NCBI GenBank assembly: GCA_030747075.1 | Contig: JASLLL010000032.1 | Coordinates: 1 to 28,246 of the forward strand | DNA from: Gemmatimonadota bacterium | Lineage (GTDB): Bacteria > ARS69 | Length of the DNA stretch: 28,246 bases | Direction of reading: 5' to 3' | In this document: piece after piece, positions 1-7,913 of the stretch | Numbering within the stretch: the first letter of the stretch is position 1 | How the letters are laid out: every line of letters begins with the position of its first letter | Position numbers and translations under genes: made by a program | The notes under the pieces: model-generated | What the model saw: only the letters and a program-made list of their open reading frames with translations | Databases searched by the model: none | Told to the model about the DNA's origin: nothing

Positions 1-836
1 GTGAACCGTTCCACCGCCAGCCGGAAAAGGGCGACCCTTTCGTCGGGCGTCGGCATTCGCGCTTCTTCCAGCTTCGCCTGCATGGGGCGCACCCAGGGAA
101 CATGGGCGTAGCCGTAACAGGCCACGCGGTCGGGCGCGAGGTCCAGAATGCCGTCCAGCGTGGCGCCAAAGGAGTCGAGCGTCTGATTCGGGAGCCCATA
201 CACGAGATCCAGATTCACGCTGTCAAACCCCACCCCCCGGCATGAGGCGTAGAGTGCCCGCGTCCTGGACTCCCGCTGGAGGCGCCCGATGGCTTGCTGC
301 ACATCCCGATTGAAGTCCTGAACGCCCAGACTCACGCGATTGAATCCGGCACTGCGGAGGTGCTCCATCTGGTGCGCCGTTCCGATTCTGGGATCAATCT
401 CGATCGAAACTTCCGCACGCGGAGCCACCTCGAACGCACGCCGAAAGATGGACATCGCGCGGCGAATCTGTCCGTCGCGGAGGAAGTTCGGTGTCCCTCC
501 GCCCCAGTGAAGCTGGGTCACGCGCCGCCCGCGGCCCAGAACGGCCGTGACTCGCTCCACCTCCCGCTCCACCCGGTCCAGATACGCGTCCCGAGCTCCG
601 TCCTCCCGCGAGACCAGCGCATTGCATCCGCAGTAGTCGCAGTGGCTCGCGCAGAACGGCACATGAAAATAGATCGACAGGTCGTCCGCCGGGCGGTCCG
701 CCACCTCCGCCAGCGCGTCCCGGTACTCCTCCTCGCCGAAGCGATCCGTCCACACGGGTGCGGTGGGATAACTCGTGTAGCGTGGGCCGGGGCGGTCGTA
801 CTTTCGAAGCAGCGCGGCGGGGATGTCGCCGATCAC
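1..836 (-). CDS. hemN: Oxygen-independent coproporphyrinogen III oxidase, C-terminus cut by window edge
   Basis: This radical SAM enzyme converts coproporphyrinogen III to protoporphyrinogen IX without oxygen. The first 278 residues are present; the family is about 455 residues long, so roughly the last 180 lie outside the window. The N-terminal motif YTSYPTA (residues 20-26) marks true HemN rather than HemW-like relatives. The 4Fe-4S motif CxxxCxxCxC sits at C62, C66, C69 and C71, followed by the glycine-rich HWGGGTPNFL stretch. I choose the GTG start at 836 because it overlaps the hemE stop as GTGA, has GGAGG six bases upstream, and no ATG precedes the YTSYP motif. It is the last visible gene of the hem operon. 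The function is clear from the motifs. Confidence 0.95.
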   Translation of the reverse strand, partial: MIGDIPAALLRKYDRPGPRYTSYPTAPVWTDRFGEEEYRDALAEVADRPADDLSIYFHVPFCASHCDYCGCNALVSREDGARDAYLDRVEREVERVTAVLGRGRRVTQLHWGGGTPNFLRDGQIRRAMSIFRRAFEVAPRAEVSIEIDPRIGTAHQMEHLRSAGFNRVSLGVQDFNRDVQQAIGRLQRESRTRALYASCRGVGFDSVNLDLVYGLPNQTLDSFGATLDGILDLAPDRVACYGYAHVPWVRPMQAKLEEARMPTPDERVALFRLAVERF

Positions 837-1876
837 GATACGCCTCCGGGAACATGCGCGTGGACCGTCTCCACCACCGTCTCCACCGCTTCGATCGGCG
901 CCGTCGGGAAGATGCCGTGCCCCAGGTTGAACACATGCCCGGGGGCCGCATCGCCCTCCCGGCAGATCTCCGCCACGCGACGCGCCAGTTCCTTCTTCGG
1001 AGCAAAGAGCGCGTGCGGATCCAGATTCCCCTGCACGGGAAGGGCTCCCGTGCGTTTCAGCGCATCCGGAATGGGCGTCAGCCAGTCGAGACCCAGCGCG
1101 TCGGCTCCGGCCGTCGCCAGGGCTGGAAGGAAGGGACCGCCCCCCTTCGTGAAGAGAATCTTCGGCACGCCGAGTCCGGCCAGCGCGTCGAAGATGCGCC
1201 GGTGACGCGGCAGAATGAAGCGCTCGTGATCGGCCGGAGAGAGAATGCCCCCCCAGGTGTCGAACAGCTGTACCGCGTCCGCCCCGGCCTCCACCTGCAT
1301 CTTCAGGTGGTCGGCCACTTGATCCGCAAGAAGATCCAGCAGCCGCTCCAGAAGATCCGGCCGCCGGAAGAGCATCCGCTTCAAGTGCAGGAAGTCCCGG
1401 CTGCCGCCGCCCTCCACGAGGTAGGCCGCCAGCGTGAACGGTGCTCCCGCAAACCCGATCAGCGGCGTATCGCCCAGTTCCCGCTTGAGGAGGCGAACGG
1501 CATCGGCAACGAACGGAATCTCCTCGCGCGGGTCCACCACGCGAAGGTTCTGCACATCCGCGTCGGTGCGAATCGGGTGCGGCGTCTTCGGCCCGCCCTC
1601 CTCGATGACGAACGGCGCGCCCATCGGCGCCAGCGGAACCAGGATGTCGCTGAAGAGAATGGCCGCGTCCAGATCGAACCGGCGAAGCGGCTGAAGCGTG
1701 GCTTCACACGCAAGCTCCGGTGTCGTGCAGAGTTCCTCAAAGGTGGCCGAGCGGCGGAGTTCCTGATACTCGGGAAGATACCGGCCCGCCTGCCGCATGA
1801 TCCAGACAGGCCGGCGCGACGGCCGCTCACCGCGCAGCGCCGCCAGAAACGGGGCGGTCCCCGTGGCGGCCTTCAT
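833..1876 (-). CDS. hemE: Uroporphyrinogen decarboxylase
   Basis: HemE decarboxylates the four acetate side chains of uroporphyrinogen III to give coproporphyrinogen III in the cytoplasm, with no cofactor. The protein is 347 residues, the usual length. The signature WIMRQAGRYLPEY is at residues 25-37, the catalytic aspartate is in FSDIL (D77), and the C-terminal GNLDP and GHGIFP motifs are present. The ATG start overlaps the hemL stop as ATGA, and the stop overlaps the hemN GTG as GTGA. Translation is therefore probably coupled on both sides. The product is the substrate of the next gene, hemN. Confidence 0.97.
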   Translation of the reverse strand: MKAATGTAPFLAALRGERPSRRPVWIMRQAGRYLPEYQELRRSATFEELCTTPELACEATLQPLRRFDLDAAILFSDILVPLAPMGAPFVIEEGGPKTPHPIRTDADVQNLRVVDPREEIPFVADAVRLLKRELGDTPLIGFAGAPFTLAAYLVEGGGSRDFLHLKRMLFRRPDLLERLLDLLADQVADHLKMQVEAGADAVQLFDTWGGILSPADHERFILPRHRRIFDALAGLGVPKILFTKGGGPFLPALATAGADALGLDWLTPIPDALKRTGALPVQGNLDPHALFAPKKELARRVAEICREGDAAPGHVFNLGHGIFPTAPIEAVETVVETVHAHVPGGVS

Positions 1877-3177
1877 CGTTCCGCTCCGGCCGAGACGGCC
1901 TCCAGCGAGCGACGCGCGGCCCGGGCGGTGCGCGCAATGTCCTCTTCCGAATGCGCGGCGGAGAGGAAGCCCACCTCATAACCGGACGGCGCGAGATACA
2001 CGCCTTCGCCCAGCATCTCCCGGTGGAAGTCCGCGTACGCGCGAATCCCGTCTTTCCCGATCTGGGCGAACGCGCGCGGCGGGTGCTCCTGAAACGCGAT
2101 CCAGAAGAGTGACCCCACGCGCACCACGCTGGCTGCCGTCCCGGTATCCCGGATTGCCTCCGCAAGCCCTGCTTCCAGAAGCGCGCCTTTCCGCTCCAGT
2201 TCCGCGTGGAACCCGTCGGATTCCATGCGGCGGAGCGTGGCAAGGCCCGCCGCCATCGCCACGGGGTTTCCACTCAGCGTTCCGGCCTGATAGACCGGCC
2301 CTTCCGGCGCCAGTTGCGCCATGATCTCCGCCTTCCCCGCGAAGGCGCCAACCGGCATTCCGCCCCCGATCACCTTCCCGTAAGTGCAAAGGTCCGGGGT
2401 GATCCCCAAGAGTTCCGCCGCCCCCCCGGGCGCGACACGGAAGCCGGTGATCACTTCGTCGAAGAGGAGAAGCGTGCCGTGCCGCTCCGTCAACTCCCGG
2501 CAGAGACGCAGGAACTCCGGCCGCTGCGGGAGAAGGCCGGCGTTCGCCGGGATCGGTTCGATGACGAGCGCGGCCACTTCATCCCCGTGCTCGCAAAAGA
2601 ACTCCGCGAGGCGCTCGGGATGGTCCAGCGGAAGCACCGTGGTGTGTCGCGTGAAGTCCTCGGGAACCCCCGCGCTGGATGGCGTTCCGAAAGTCGCCAG
2701 CCCGCTTCCCGCTTCCACGAGGAGCGCGTCGGAGTGCCCGTGATAGCATCCCTCGAACTTGACGATCCGATCCCGCCCGGTGAACCCGCGCGCCACGCGA
2801 ATGGCGCTCATGACCGCTTCCGTCCCGGAACTCGTGAAACGCACGCGGTCAAAGAACGGCAGCTTCTGAAGCACCGCCTCCGCCAGTTCCACTTCCCGGC
2901 GCCCCGGCGCTCCGAAGCTCATGCCTTCCGCGGCAGCCTCCGCGACAGCCTCCAGAACATCCGGGTGGGCGTGCCCCAGAATGAGCGGCCCCCAGCTCTG
3001 GCACCAGTCCAGGTATTCGCTCCCGTCTTCGGAGGTGAAGCGGCTCCCCTTGGCGCTCGCGAAGAAGATCGGGTCGCCGTGGACAGACCCGAACGAGCGC
3101 ACGGGACTGCTCACGCCGCCGGGAATGACACGCCGGGCTCGCTCCCACCAGGTGGCGTTGTTCATCGCGTCGTTCAC
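1873..3177 (-). CDS. hemL: Glutamate-1-semialdehyde 2,1-aminomutase
   Basis: This PLP enzyme converts glutamate-1-semialdehyde to 5-aminolevulinate, the last step of the C5 route. From the GTG start the protein is 434 residues, normal for the family. The PLP lysine is K268 in TYGKVIGGG, and D240 in LLFDEVITGFR is the residue expected to contact the pyridine nitrogen. The conserved SWGPLILGHAHP segment is near residues 61-72. The GTG at 3177 overlaps the hemB stop as GTGA and has a GGGAGGG site seven bases upstream. An ATG at 3165 is a weaker alternative, with its ribosome site too far away. The open frame continues upstream without a stop, but that part is only the antisense-free shadow of hemB. 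Confidence 0.96.
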   Translation of the reverse strand: MNDAMNNATWWERARRVIPGGVSSPVRSFGSVHGDPIFFASAKGSRFTSEDGSEYLDWCQSWGPLILGHAHPDVLEAVAEAAAEGMSFGAPGRREVELAEAVLQKLPFFDRVRFTSSGTEAVMSAIRVARGFTGRDRIVKFEGCYHGHSDALLVEAGSGLATFGTPSSAGVPEDFTRHTTVLPLDHPERLAEFFCEHGDEVAALVIEPIPANAGLLPQRPEFLRLCRELTERHGTLLLFDEVITGFRVAPGGAAELLGITPDLCTYGKVIGGGMPVGAFAGKAEIMAQLAPEGPVYQAGTLSGNPVAMAAGLATLRRMESDGFHAELERKGALLEAGLAEAIRDTGTAASVVRVGSLFWIAFQEHPPRAFAQIGKDGIRAYADFHREMLGEGVYLAPSGYEVGFLSAAHSEEDIARTARAARRSLEAVSAGAER

Positions 3178-4148
3178 AGCCAGCCCTCCCGAATCGCTTC
3201 CCGCCCGTGATAAGTGACGATCAGGTCCGCACCCGCACGACGCATGGCCAGCAGGTTCTCTCGAACCAGCGCGGCTTCCTCCACCAGCCCGGCCGCGGCG
3301 GCCGCCTTCACCATGGAGTACTCGCCGCTGACATTGTACACAGCCACCGGTTTCAGGCTCTCGGCCCGGACGGCCGCCACGACATCCAGATAGGCCAGCG
3401 CCGGCTTCACCATGACGATGTCCGCACCCTCCTCGATATCCAGCATCGTCTCGGTAAGCGCCTCCCGCGCATTGCGGCAGTCCATCTGGTAGGTCTTCCG
3501 GTCGCCGGCAGGCGCGCTGTCGCAAGCGTCCCGGAACGGCCCGTAGTACGCGCTCGCGAACTTGGCGGAGTACGCGAGGATGCCCGTGTCCGTGTGCCCG
3601 GCATGGTCCAGCACTTCGCGAATCCGCCCGACTCGTCCGTCCATCATGTCGCTGGGACTCACCAGGTCCGCTCCCGCGTCGGCATGAACCCGCGCCATCC
3701 CGGCCAGTCGCTCCACGCTGGAGTCGTTGTCGACCGTGCCGTCCTCCGCAAGGAGCCCGCAGTGCCCGTGAGTGGTGTACGCACACAGGCACACATCGGT
3801 GATCACCACGGTCTCCTCCGCGAATGCGTCCTTCAACGCGCGGACGGCCCGCGGCACGAGGTCATCCGGGTCCACGGCGGCGCTGGCCGCTTCGTCCCTG
3901 GACTCCGGCACGCCGAAGAGAAGGTGCGACTTCAGCCCCAGCGACACATCGCTTCGCACTTCTTCCACCAGCCGATCGACCGACACATGACGCACGCCCG
4001 GCATCGACGCGATCTCCTCGTCCACGCCTTCGCCGGGGACGACAAAGTGCGGCGTCACGAGACGGCGCGGGTGGGTTTCCGTTTCCGCCATCATTTCTCG
4101 AAGAAGCGGCGTTCGGCGAAGTCTCCGGGGACGGTGCGTGAGATTCAT
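3174..4148 (-). CDS. hemB: Delta-aminolevulinic acid dehydratase (porphobilinogen synthase), zinc type
   Basis: HemB condenses two 5-aminolevulinate molecules into porphobilinogen. The protein is 324 residues. The active-site zinc ligands are three cysteines, C120, C122 and C130 in DVCLCAYTTHGHC, so this is the zinc-dependent form and not the aspartate-rich magnesium form. The two Schiff-base lysines are K196 (LAYSAKFASAYYG) and K248 (VMVKPALAYLD). The ATG overlaps the hemD stop as ATGA, and its own stop overlaps hemL as GTGA. The gene order puts it next to hemL, which makes its substrate. Confidence 0.97.
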   Translation of the reverse strand: MNLTHRPRRLRRTPLLREMMAETETHPRRLVTPHFVVPGEGVDEEIASMPGVRHVSVDRLVEEVRSDVSLGLKSHLLFGVPESRDEAASAAVDPDDLVPRAVRALKDAFAEETVVITDVCLCAYTTHGHCGLLAEDGTVDNDSSVERLAGMARVHADAGADLVSPSDMMDGRVGRIREVLDHAGHTDTGILAYSAKFASAYYGPFRDACDSAPAGDRKTYQMDCRNAREALTETMLDIEEGADIVMVKPALAYLDVVAAVRAESLKPVAVYNVSGEYSMVKAAAAAGLVEEAALVRENLLAMRRAGADLIVTYHGREAIREGWL

Positions 4149-4879
4149 CGTGTGGCCTCCGGCTCGGGTCGCGGACTTCCGAATGGAAGCCCGGCGGCCG
4201 CCATGAGTGACTCCAGATCAGGCCGCTCCGCAACGGCCGGGTCCAACCCGGCCTCCTTCGCGGCGGCGGCGGTCGTCGCTCCGATGGCGACACACGGGAC
4301 AGCGTGCGGTCCATACGCGGCACAAAACGCACGAACCGCGGACGGGCTTGCGAAGAAGACCCGGTCTCCTTCGCGAAAGGGATCTTCCGGGGTGTCGGGC
4401 GGACGGCATGCGACGGTTCGATACAGCGCCAACTCGACGACCTGATGCCCGGCAGCTCGAAGTCCGGAGGCAAGCTCCGGTAGGGGATCCTTCGGGCCGG
4501 GCACCAGGACGGCGGTCGGCGCGGGGACGGTGTCCGTGAAGGCTTGCGCAAACTCGGCTCCGTCGCGTGTCCGAACCCGGAGATCGTCCACGCCGCCGTG
4601 GCGGGCGAGTTCGGCGCCGGTGCCGGGGCCGAGAACGCCCATGCGCGTGCCGTCTTCACTCACGACGGCATCCAGTCCTGCGCGGAAGAACGCACGGACC
4701 GATTCAGGAGACGCAAAGAGAATCCAGTCGAACGGGCGACCGGGGAGTGGCTGCGGAATGGAGAGCGGCTCGTGCGCGATCAGGGGGAGCACGAGAACCC
4801 CCACGCCCGCGCCTTCGAGCCGCCGCCTCCACTCCTCCGAAGCTTCCCGGCTTCGTGTGAGAACGACGCGCGGCTTCAT
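4145..4879 (-). CDS. hemD: Uroporphyrinogen-III synthase
   Basis: HemD closes hydroxymethylbilane into uroporphyrinogen III with inversion of ring D. The family is weakly conserved. The call rests on the 244-residue length, the VVLTRSRE-type N-terminus, two FASP-x-AVRAFF-like elements (FASPESVRAFF and FFASPSAVRAFC), the late CVAIGATTAAAAKEAG segment, and the position between hemC and hemB. The ATG overlaps the hemC stop as ATGA at 4876-4879. The frame stays open farther upstream inside hemC, but that part looks like a shadow of hemC, not an N-terminal extension. Confidence 0.9.
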   Translation of the reverse strand: MKPRVVLTRSREASEEWRRRLEGAGVGVLVLPLIAHEPLSIPQPLPGRPFDWILFASPESVRAFFRAGLDAVVSEDGTRMGVLGPGTGAELARHGGVDDLRVRTRDGAEFAQAFTDTVPAPTAVLVPGPKDPLPELASGLRAAGHQVVELALYRTVACRPPDTPEDPFREGDRVFFASPSAVRAFCAAYGPHAVPCVAIGATTAAAAKEAGLDPAVAERPDLESLMAAAGLPFGSPRPEPEATR

Positions 4880-5814
4880 GCGCCCGCCTCCCGGGCAGCC
4901 GCCTGAATGCGGTCCCGCGCTTCCGTCGCCAGTTGCGCGGGGTCGGCTCCGTCCAGCGTGAACCGAAGGGCTTCGCCATCGGGCGTCCCCCAGAAGACGG
5001 TGAGGAGCGCGCCCTTTGGCCCCGGACCGGCAGACGCTCCCAGCGGAAGCTGGCAACCGCCGCCCAGAAGCCCCAGAAGGCTCCGCTCCGCCTCAACGAA
5101 GCGTGCCTCTTCCGCGCAGTGCAGCCTGGAGAGGATCTCCCGAACCGCCCCCTCTTCCCGGCATTGCACGGCCAGCATCCCCTGCCCCGGCGCGGGGACG
5201 AAGGCCGCATCGTCCAGAACAAACGGGCTGAGCCCGGCAAGGTCCAGATCCAGCCGGTCCACTCCGGCACTCGCAATGAGGATGGCGTCGTAGCCGCCCT
5301 CCCGCAGCTTTCGAACCCGCGTCGGCACATTCCCGCGCAGTTCGGCGACCGGCAGATCCGCCCGGTGCGCACGGATCTGCGCTTTCCGCCGAACGGCACT
5401 CGTTCCGACGACAGCCCCCGCGGTGAGCGGCAGAAGCTCCCCGGCTGCGACCCTCTCCGGATCCACCGCACCCGGCGTTGCGAGGAGAAGATCCCGGCGG
5501 TTGGCACGCCCCACGAGCGCACCGGTCACCAGCCCGTCTGGCATCTCGGTGGGAAGATCCTTCAGCGAATGCACCACAAGATCCACGCGATCTTCCAGAA
5601 GCGCGTCTTCCAGTTCGCGCGTGAAGAACCCCTTCCCTTCCATCCTGGCGAAGGGGAGGTCGTCGATCCGGTCGCCCCGAGTCGTGAGGACAACCCGCTC
5701 CGAGGCATGCCCCGATGCCGCGAGCAATCCCTCAATGTGGCGCGCCTGCCAGAGCGCGAGGTCGCTTCCCCGGGTCCCCACCCGCAGCACCTTCTTCGAA
5801 GCCTCCGGCACCAT
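4876..5814 (-). CDS. hemC: Porphobilinogen deaminase (hydroxymethylbilane synthase)
   Basis: HemC polymerises four porphobilinogens on a covalently bound dipyrromethane cofactor. The protein is 312 residues. The N-terminal VGTRGSDLALWQA motif, the catalytic aspartate in VHSLKDLP (D86), the GTSAVRRKAQ segment and the cofactor cysteine C254 in LLGGGCQLPLG are all present. The start is supported by a long GGAGGGAGG ribosome site six bases upstream. It is the first gene of the hem operon; 139 bp separate it from the response-regulator gene. hemA, which often precedes hemC, is not here. Confidence 0.97.
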   Translation of the reverse strand: MVPEASKKVLRVGTRGSDLALWQARHIEGLLAASGHASERVVLTTRGDRIDDLPFARMEGKGFFTRELEDALLEDRVDLVVHSLKDLPTEMPDGLVTGALVGRANRRDLLLATPGAVDPERVAAGELLPLTAGAVVGTSAVRRKAQIRAHRADLPVAELRGNVPTRVRKLREGGYDAILIASAGVDRLDLDLAGLSPFVLDDAAFVPAPGQGMLAVQCREEGAVREILSRLHCAEEARFVEAERSLLGLLGGGCQLPLGASAGPGPKGALLTVFWGTPDGEALRFTLDGADPAQLATEARDRIQAAAREAGA

Positions 5815-5831
5815 GGCAGACCTCCCTCCGA

Positions 5832-5845
5832 TTGAACTGGATCAA
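5832..5845 (-). promoter_or_regulatory. FNR/CRP-like palindrome ahead of hemC
   Basis: The minus strand reads TTGATCCAGTTCAA, which matches the FNR consensus TTGAT-N4-ATCAA at 9 of 10 positions. It lies about 17 bases before the hemC start and overlaps a weak -10-like TATCTT. If functional at this position it would more likely repress than activate. It precedes an operon that ends in the anaerobic enzyme HemN, but the site is only a sequence match. Confidence 0.35.
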
Positions 5846-5854
5846 GATACCCGG

Positions 5855-5927
5855 CCGGAAGAGTCCATCGTCATGGAAGTGTCACGGGAGTGAAAAAGGC
5901 GCTGAGTGCACGCCGACACTCTTCCGG
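5855..5927. repeat. 10-bp perfect inverted repeat in the hemC leader
   Basis: CCGGAAGAGT at 5855-5864 and ACTCTTCCGG at 5918-5927 are exact reverse complements, 53 bp apart. They fill most of the 139-bp gap between the response-regulator gene and hemC. They could be paired operator half-sites or the base of an RNA stem. I see no T-tract that would make this a terminator. Confidence 0.6.
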
Positions 5928-5953
5928 GAGCGGTCCCGCGCTCGGCGGGGGCG

Positions 5954-6643
5954 TCACCCCTGCAGCCGGTACCCCACGCCGCGCACCGTGAGGATATGCA
6001 CGGGGTTCGCGGGATCCGGCTCCAGCACCTTCCGCAGGCGCACGACGAAGTTGTCGACGGTGCGCGTGGACGGGGACGCGTCAAAGCCCCAGACGCGGTC
6101 GATCAGGTCGTGACGCAGGACCGCCTCGCCCCGGGTTTCCGCCAGTACGCGCAGAATCCCGAGTTCCTTCTCTCCCAGCCGCTCCGTCCCCCGGGGGGAG
6201 GTGACCTCGCCGGAGCGGAGATCCGCCCGGCGGTCGCCGAGATCCAGCAACCGGGGCGAAACCGCGGCCTGCGTCCAGTCGGATCGGCGGAGTGCGCTCT
6301 TGATGCGGGCGCGAAGCTCGCGCAGCTCGAACGGCTTGGCGATGTAATCGTCCCCGCCGCTCTCCAGACCACGAATGCGGTCGTCCTTGTGGCCGCGTGC
6401 GGTCAGGAAGAGAATCGGGACACGCCCGCCTTTGGCACGGATGCGGCGGCACAGGTCGAACCCGTCCGCGCCGGGCAGCATCACATCGAGCAGAATGAGA
6501 TCCACGCCCCCGCGCTCCCAGTAGCGAAGCCCTTCTTCCGCGGACTGCGCCACGATCGGCTCGTAACCGTCCAGTTCCAGATTGAGGCGCAGCCCGTCGG
6601 CCAGGCGGTCGTCGTCTTCCACGAGAAGGATGCGCTTCTTCAC
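5954..6643 (-). CDS. OmpR/PhoB-family response regulator
   Basis: A two-component regulator of 229 residues. The receiver domain spans about residues 3-115, with acidic residues 9-12, phospho-acceptor D53 (LILLDVMLPG), T81 and K103 (IAKPF). A winged-helix DNA-binding domain follows at about 130-228, ending in the typical TVRGVGYRLQG. I choose the GTG start at 6643 because it overlaps the kinase stop as GTGA, has GGAGGAG upstream, and places the KKRILLVEDD strand at the N-terminus. The kinase gene directly upstream is its likely partner. The target genes are unknown. The hem operon is the next set of genes downstream, with no clear terminator between. Confidence 0.95.
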   Translation of the reverse strand: MKKRILLVEDDDRLADGLRLNLELDGYEPIVAQSAEEGLRYWERGGVDLILLDVMLPGADGFDLCRRIRAKGGRVPILFLTARGHKDDRIRGLESGGDDYIAKPFELRELRARIKSALRRSDWTQAAVSPRLLDLGDRRADLRSGEVTSPRGTERLGEKELGILRVLAETRGEAVLRHDLIDRVWGFDASPSTRTVDNFVVRLRKVLEPDPANPVHILTVRGVGYRLQG

Positions 6644-7752
6644 AACGCCTCTCCTCCGAAGTACGCCGGGAGCACCAGCGTGAAGACGGACCCGCCGTCC
6701 GACCCGCTGCGAACCTCCACGCGACCCCCGAGCGCCTCCGCGTTTCGCTTCACGAGATAAAGTCCGAGCCCGGTGCCGCGGGCGCCTCGTGAAGAGGATG
6801 CGTCCTCTGCTTCGATTCGAAAGAACCCGCGAAAGATGCTTCGACGGTGGCGACGCGGAATCCCGGGTCCGCGGTCCCGAACGGAAACCCGGTGCCACGC
6901 GCTCTCCGATGACAGCGTCACGCGAACCTCAGCGGGTTGCGGGGAATGCAGCACCGCGTTTTCCACGAGATTCCGAAGCGCGATCGAAAAAGCGGCCCGT
7001 TCACCCTTGACCGAGCGGCCTCGCGGCAACTCCGTGACAAGGCGCGCACTCTCCCGCGTCAGGAACCCCTCCATCCCGCGCAGCACGGCCTCCGCTTCCT
7101 CGGAAAGGTCAAAGGGTTCCCGCAAGTGCGCCCGGGACGGCCGGTCGCGCGCGGCCGTCAGAACCTGCCCCACCAGACGCTCCATACGCTGCACATCTCT
7201 TACGAGAAGCCCGCGGATTCGGCCGCGCTCCTCATCGCCGAGGTCCGGGCGATCCAGCGTCTCGGTGTAGAGGCGAAGGCTCGCCAGCGGTGTCTTGAAC
7301 TCGTGCGTGACACCCGCGAGGAAGAGCTCCCGCGCGCGGCGGTAGTCGTTCTCCCGGAGCCGGGCGCGCACCAGAACCGCGCTCCCCCCCACCAGCACGA
7401 GAAGGAAGAACGCCCCCTCGTAAAGGAACATCCGGCGCTCGCGGTAGGCCTCGTGGCGTGCCGCGGCCCGGGCCGTCTCGGAGACAAACGCACGGGGGAA
7501 CTCACCGGAGATTTCGAAGCCGACGCCCGGAAAGCGCTCACGAAGATCGGCCGCCACCGGGTCCGAGCCGGACACGGCCAGCGAGTCCAGCACGGCCTCC
7601 GCGCGATCCGCTTCCCGTGCAAGCGCGGCAAGGCGGCGCTCCTCCTCGACGGCGGCCTGCCGGTGCAGGAAGAGCGCCCACCAGCTTCCCTGCGCGATCA
7701 TGAACGCGGCGAGCAAACCGTAGAGCACTCCGGACGCGTGCCGAACCCGCAT
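6640..7752 (-). CDS. Sensor histidine kinase, membrane-bound
   Basis: A 370-residue transmitter with two membrane segments (about 8-29 and 109-129) that bracket an extracytoplasmic domain of about 80 residues with no motif I recognise. The phospho-acceptor is H150 in FLAGVTHEFKTPL. The catalytic domain has the N box (RNLVENAV, around N265), the G1 box DRGPGIP (293-299) and the G2 box GTGLGLYLVK (326-335). The ATG has a GGAGGAAGAC ribosome site. It overlaps the response regulator by 4 nt. What it senses is not visible from the sequence. Confidence 0.95.
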   Translation of the reverse strand: MRVRHASGVLYGLLAAFMIAQGSWWALFLHRQAAVEEERRLAALAREADRAEAVLDSLAVSGSDPVAADLRERFPGVGFEISGEFPRAFVSETARAAARHEAYRERRMFLYEGAFFLLVLVGGSAVLVRARLRENDYRRARELFLAGVTHEFKTPLASLRLYTETLDRPDLGDEERGRIRGLLVRDVQRMERLVGQVLTAARDRPSRAHLREPFDLSEEAEAVLRGMEGFLTRESARLVTELPRGRSVKGERAAFSIALRNLVENAVLHSPQPAEVRVTLSSESAWHRVSVRDRGPGIPRRHRRSIFRGFFRIEAEDASSSRGARGTGLGLYLVKRNAEALGGRVEVRSGSDGGSVFTLVLPAYFGGEAL

Positions 7753-7840
7753 GTCTTCCTCCGCCAGGGGGCGCGAGACCCCGCCACCGGGAGCGTACCC
7801 GAGCGCACCCGGATGCGGAAGGAATCGCGGAGGGGGTCGG

Positions 7841-7876
7841 ATACAGAAAGCCCCGGCGGGTCTCCCCGCCGGGGCT
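7841..7876 (-). terminator. Intrinsic terminator after the beta-helix lipoprotein gene
   Basis: A perfect 12-bp GC-rich stem (7849-7860 paired with 7865-7876) has a GAGA tetraloop on the minus strand, followed by TTCTGTAT. It begins 38 bp after the stop codon at 7914. It should separate the lipoprotein gene from the kinase gene. Confidence 0.8.
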
Positions 7877-7913
7877 CAAACTGCGCCGGGGAGAACCCCG
7901 GAGAGGGCACCCT

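Noticed and set aside
758-1981. Long plus-strand open frames opposite the hem genes (also 3207-4445)
   Set aside because: They are antisense to clearly recognisable heme enzymes, encode Arg/Pro-rich sequence with no family character, and arise easily in high-GC DNA.
7753-7840. Promoter for the histidine kinase gene
   Set aside because: One must exist somewhere given the terminator upstream, but the sequence is GC-rich and no pair of hexamers stands out.
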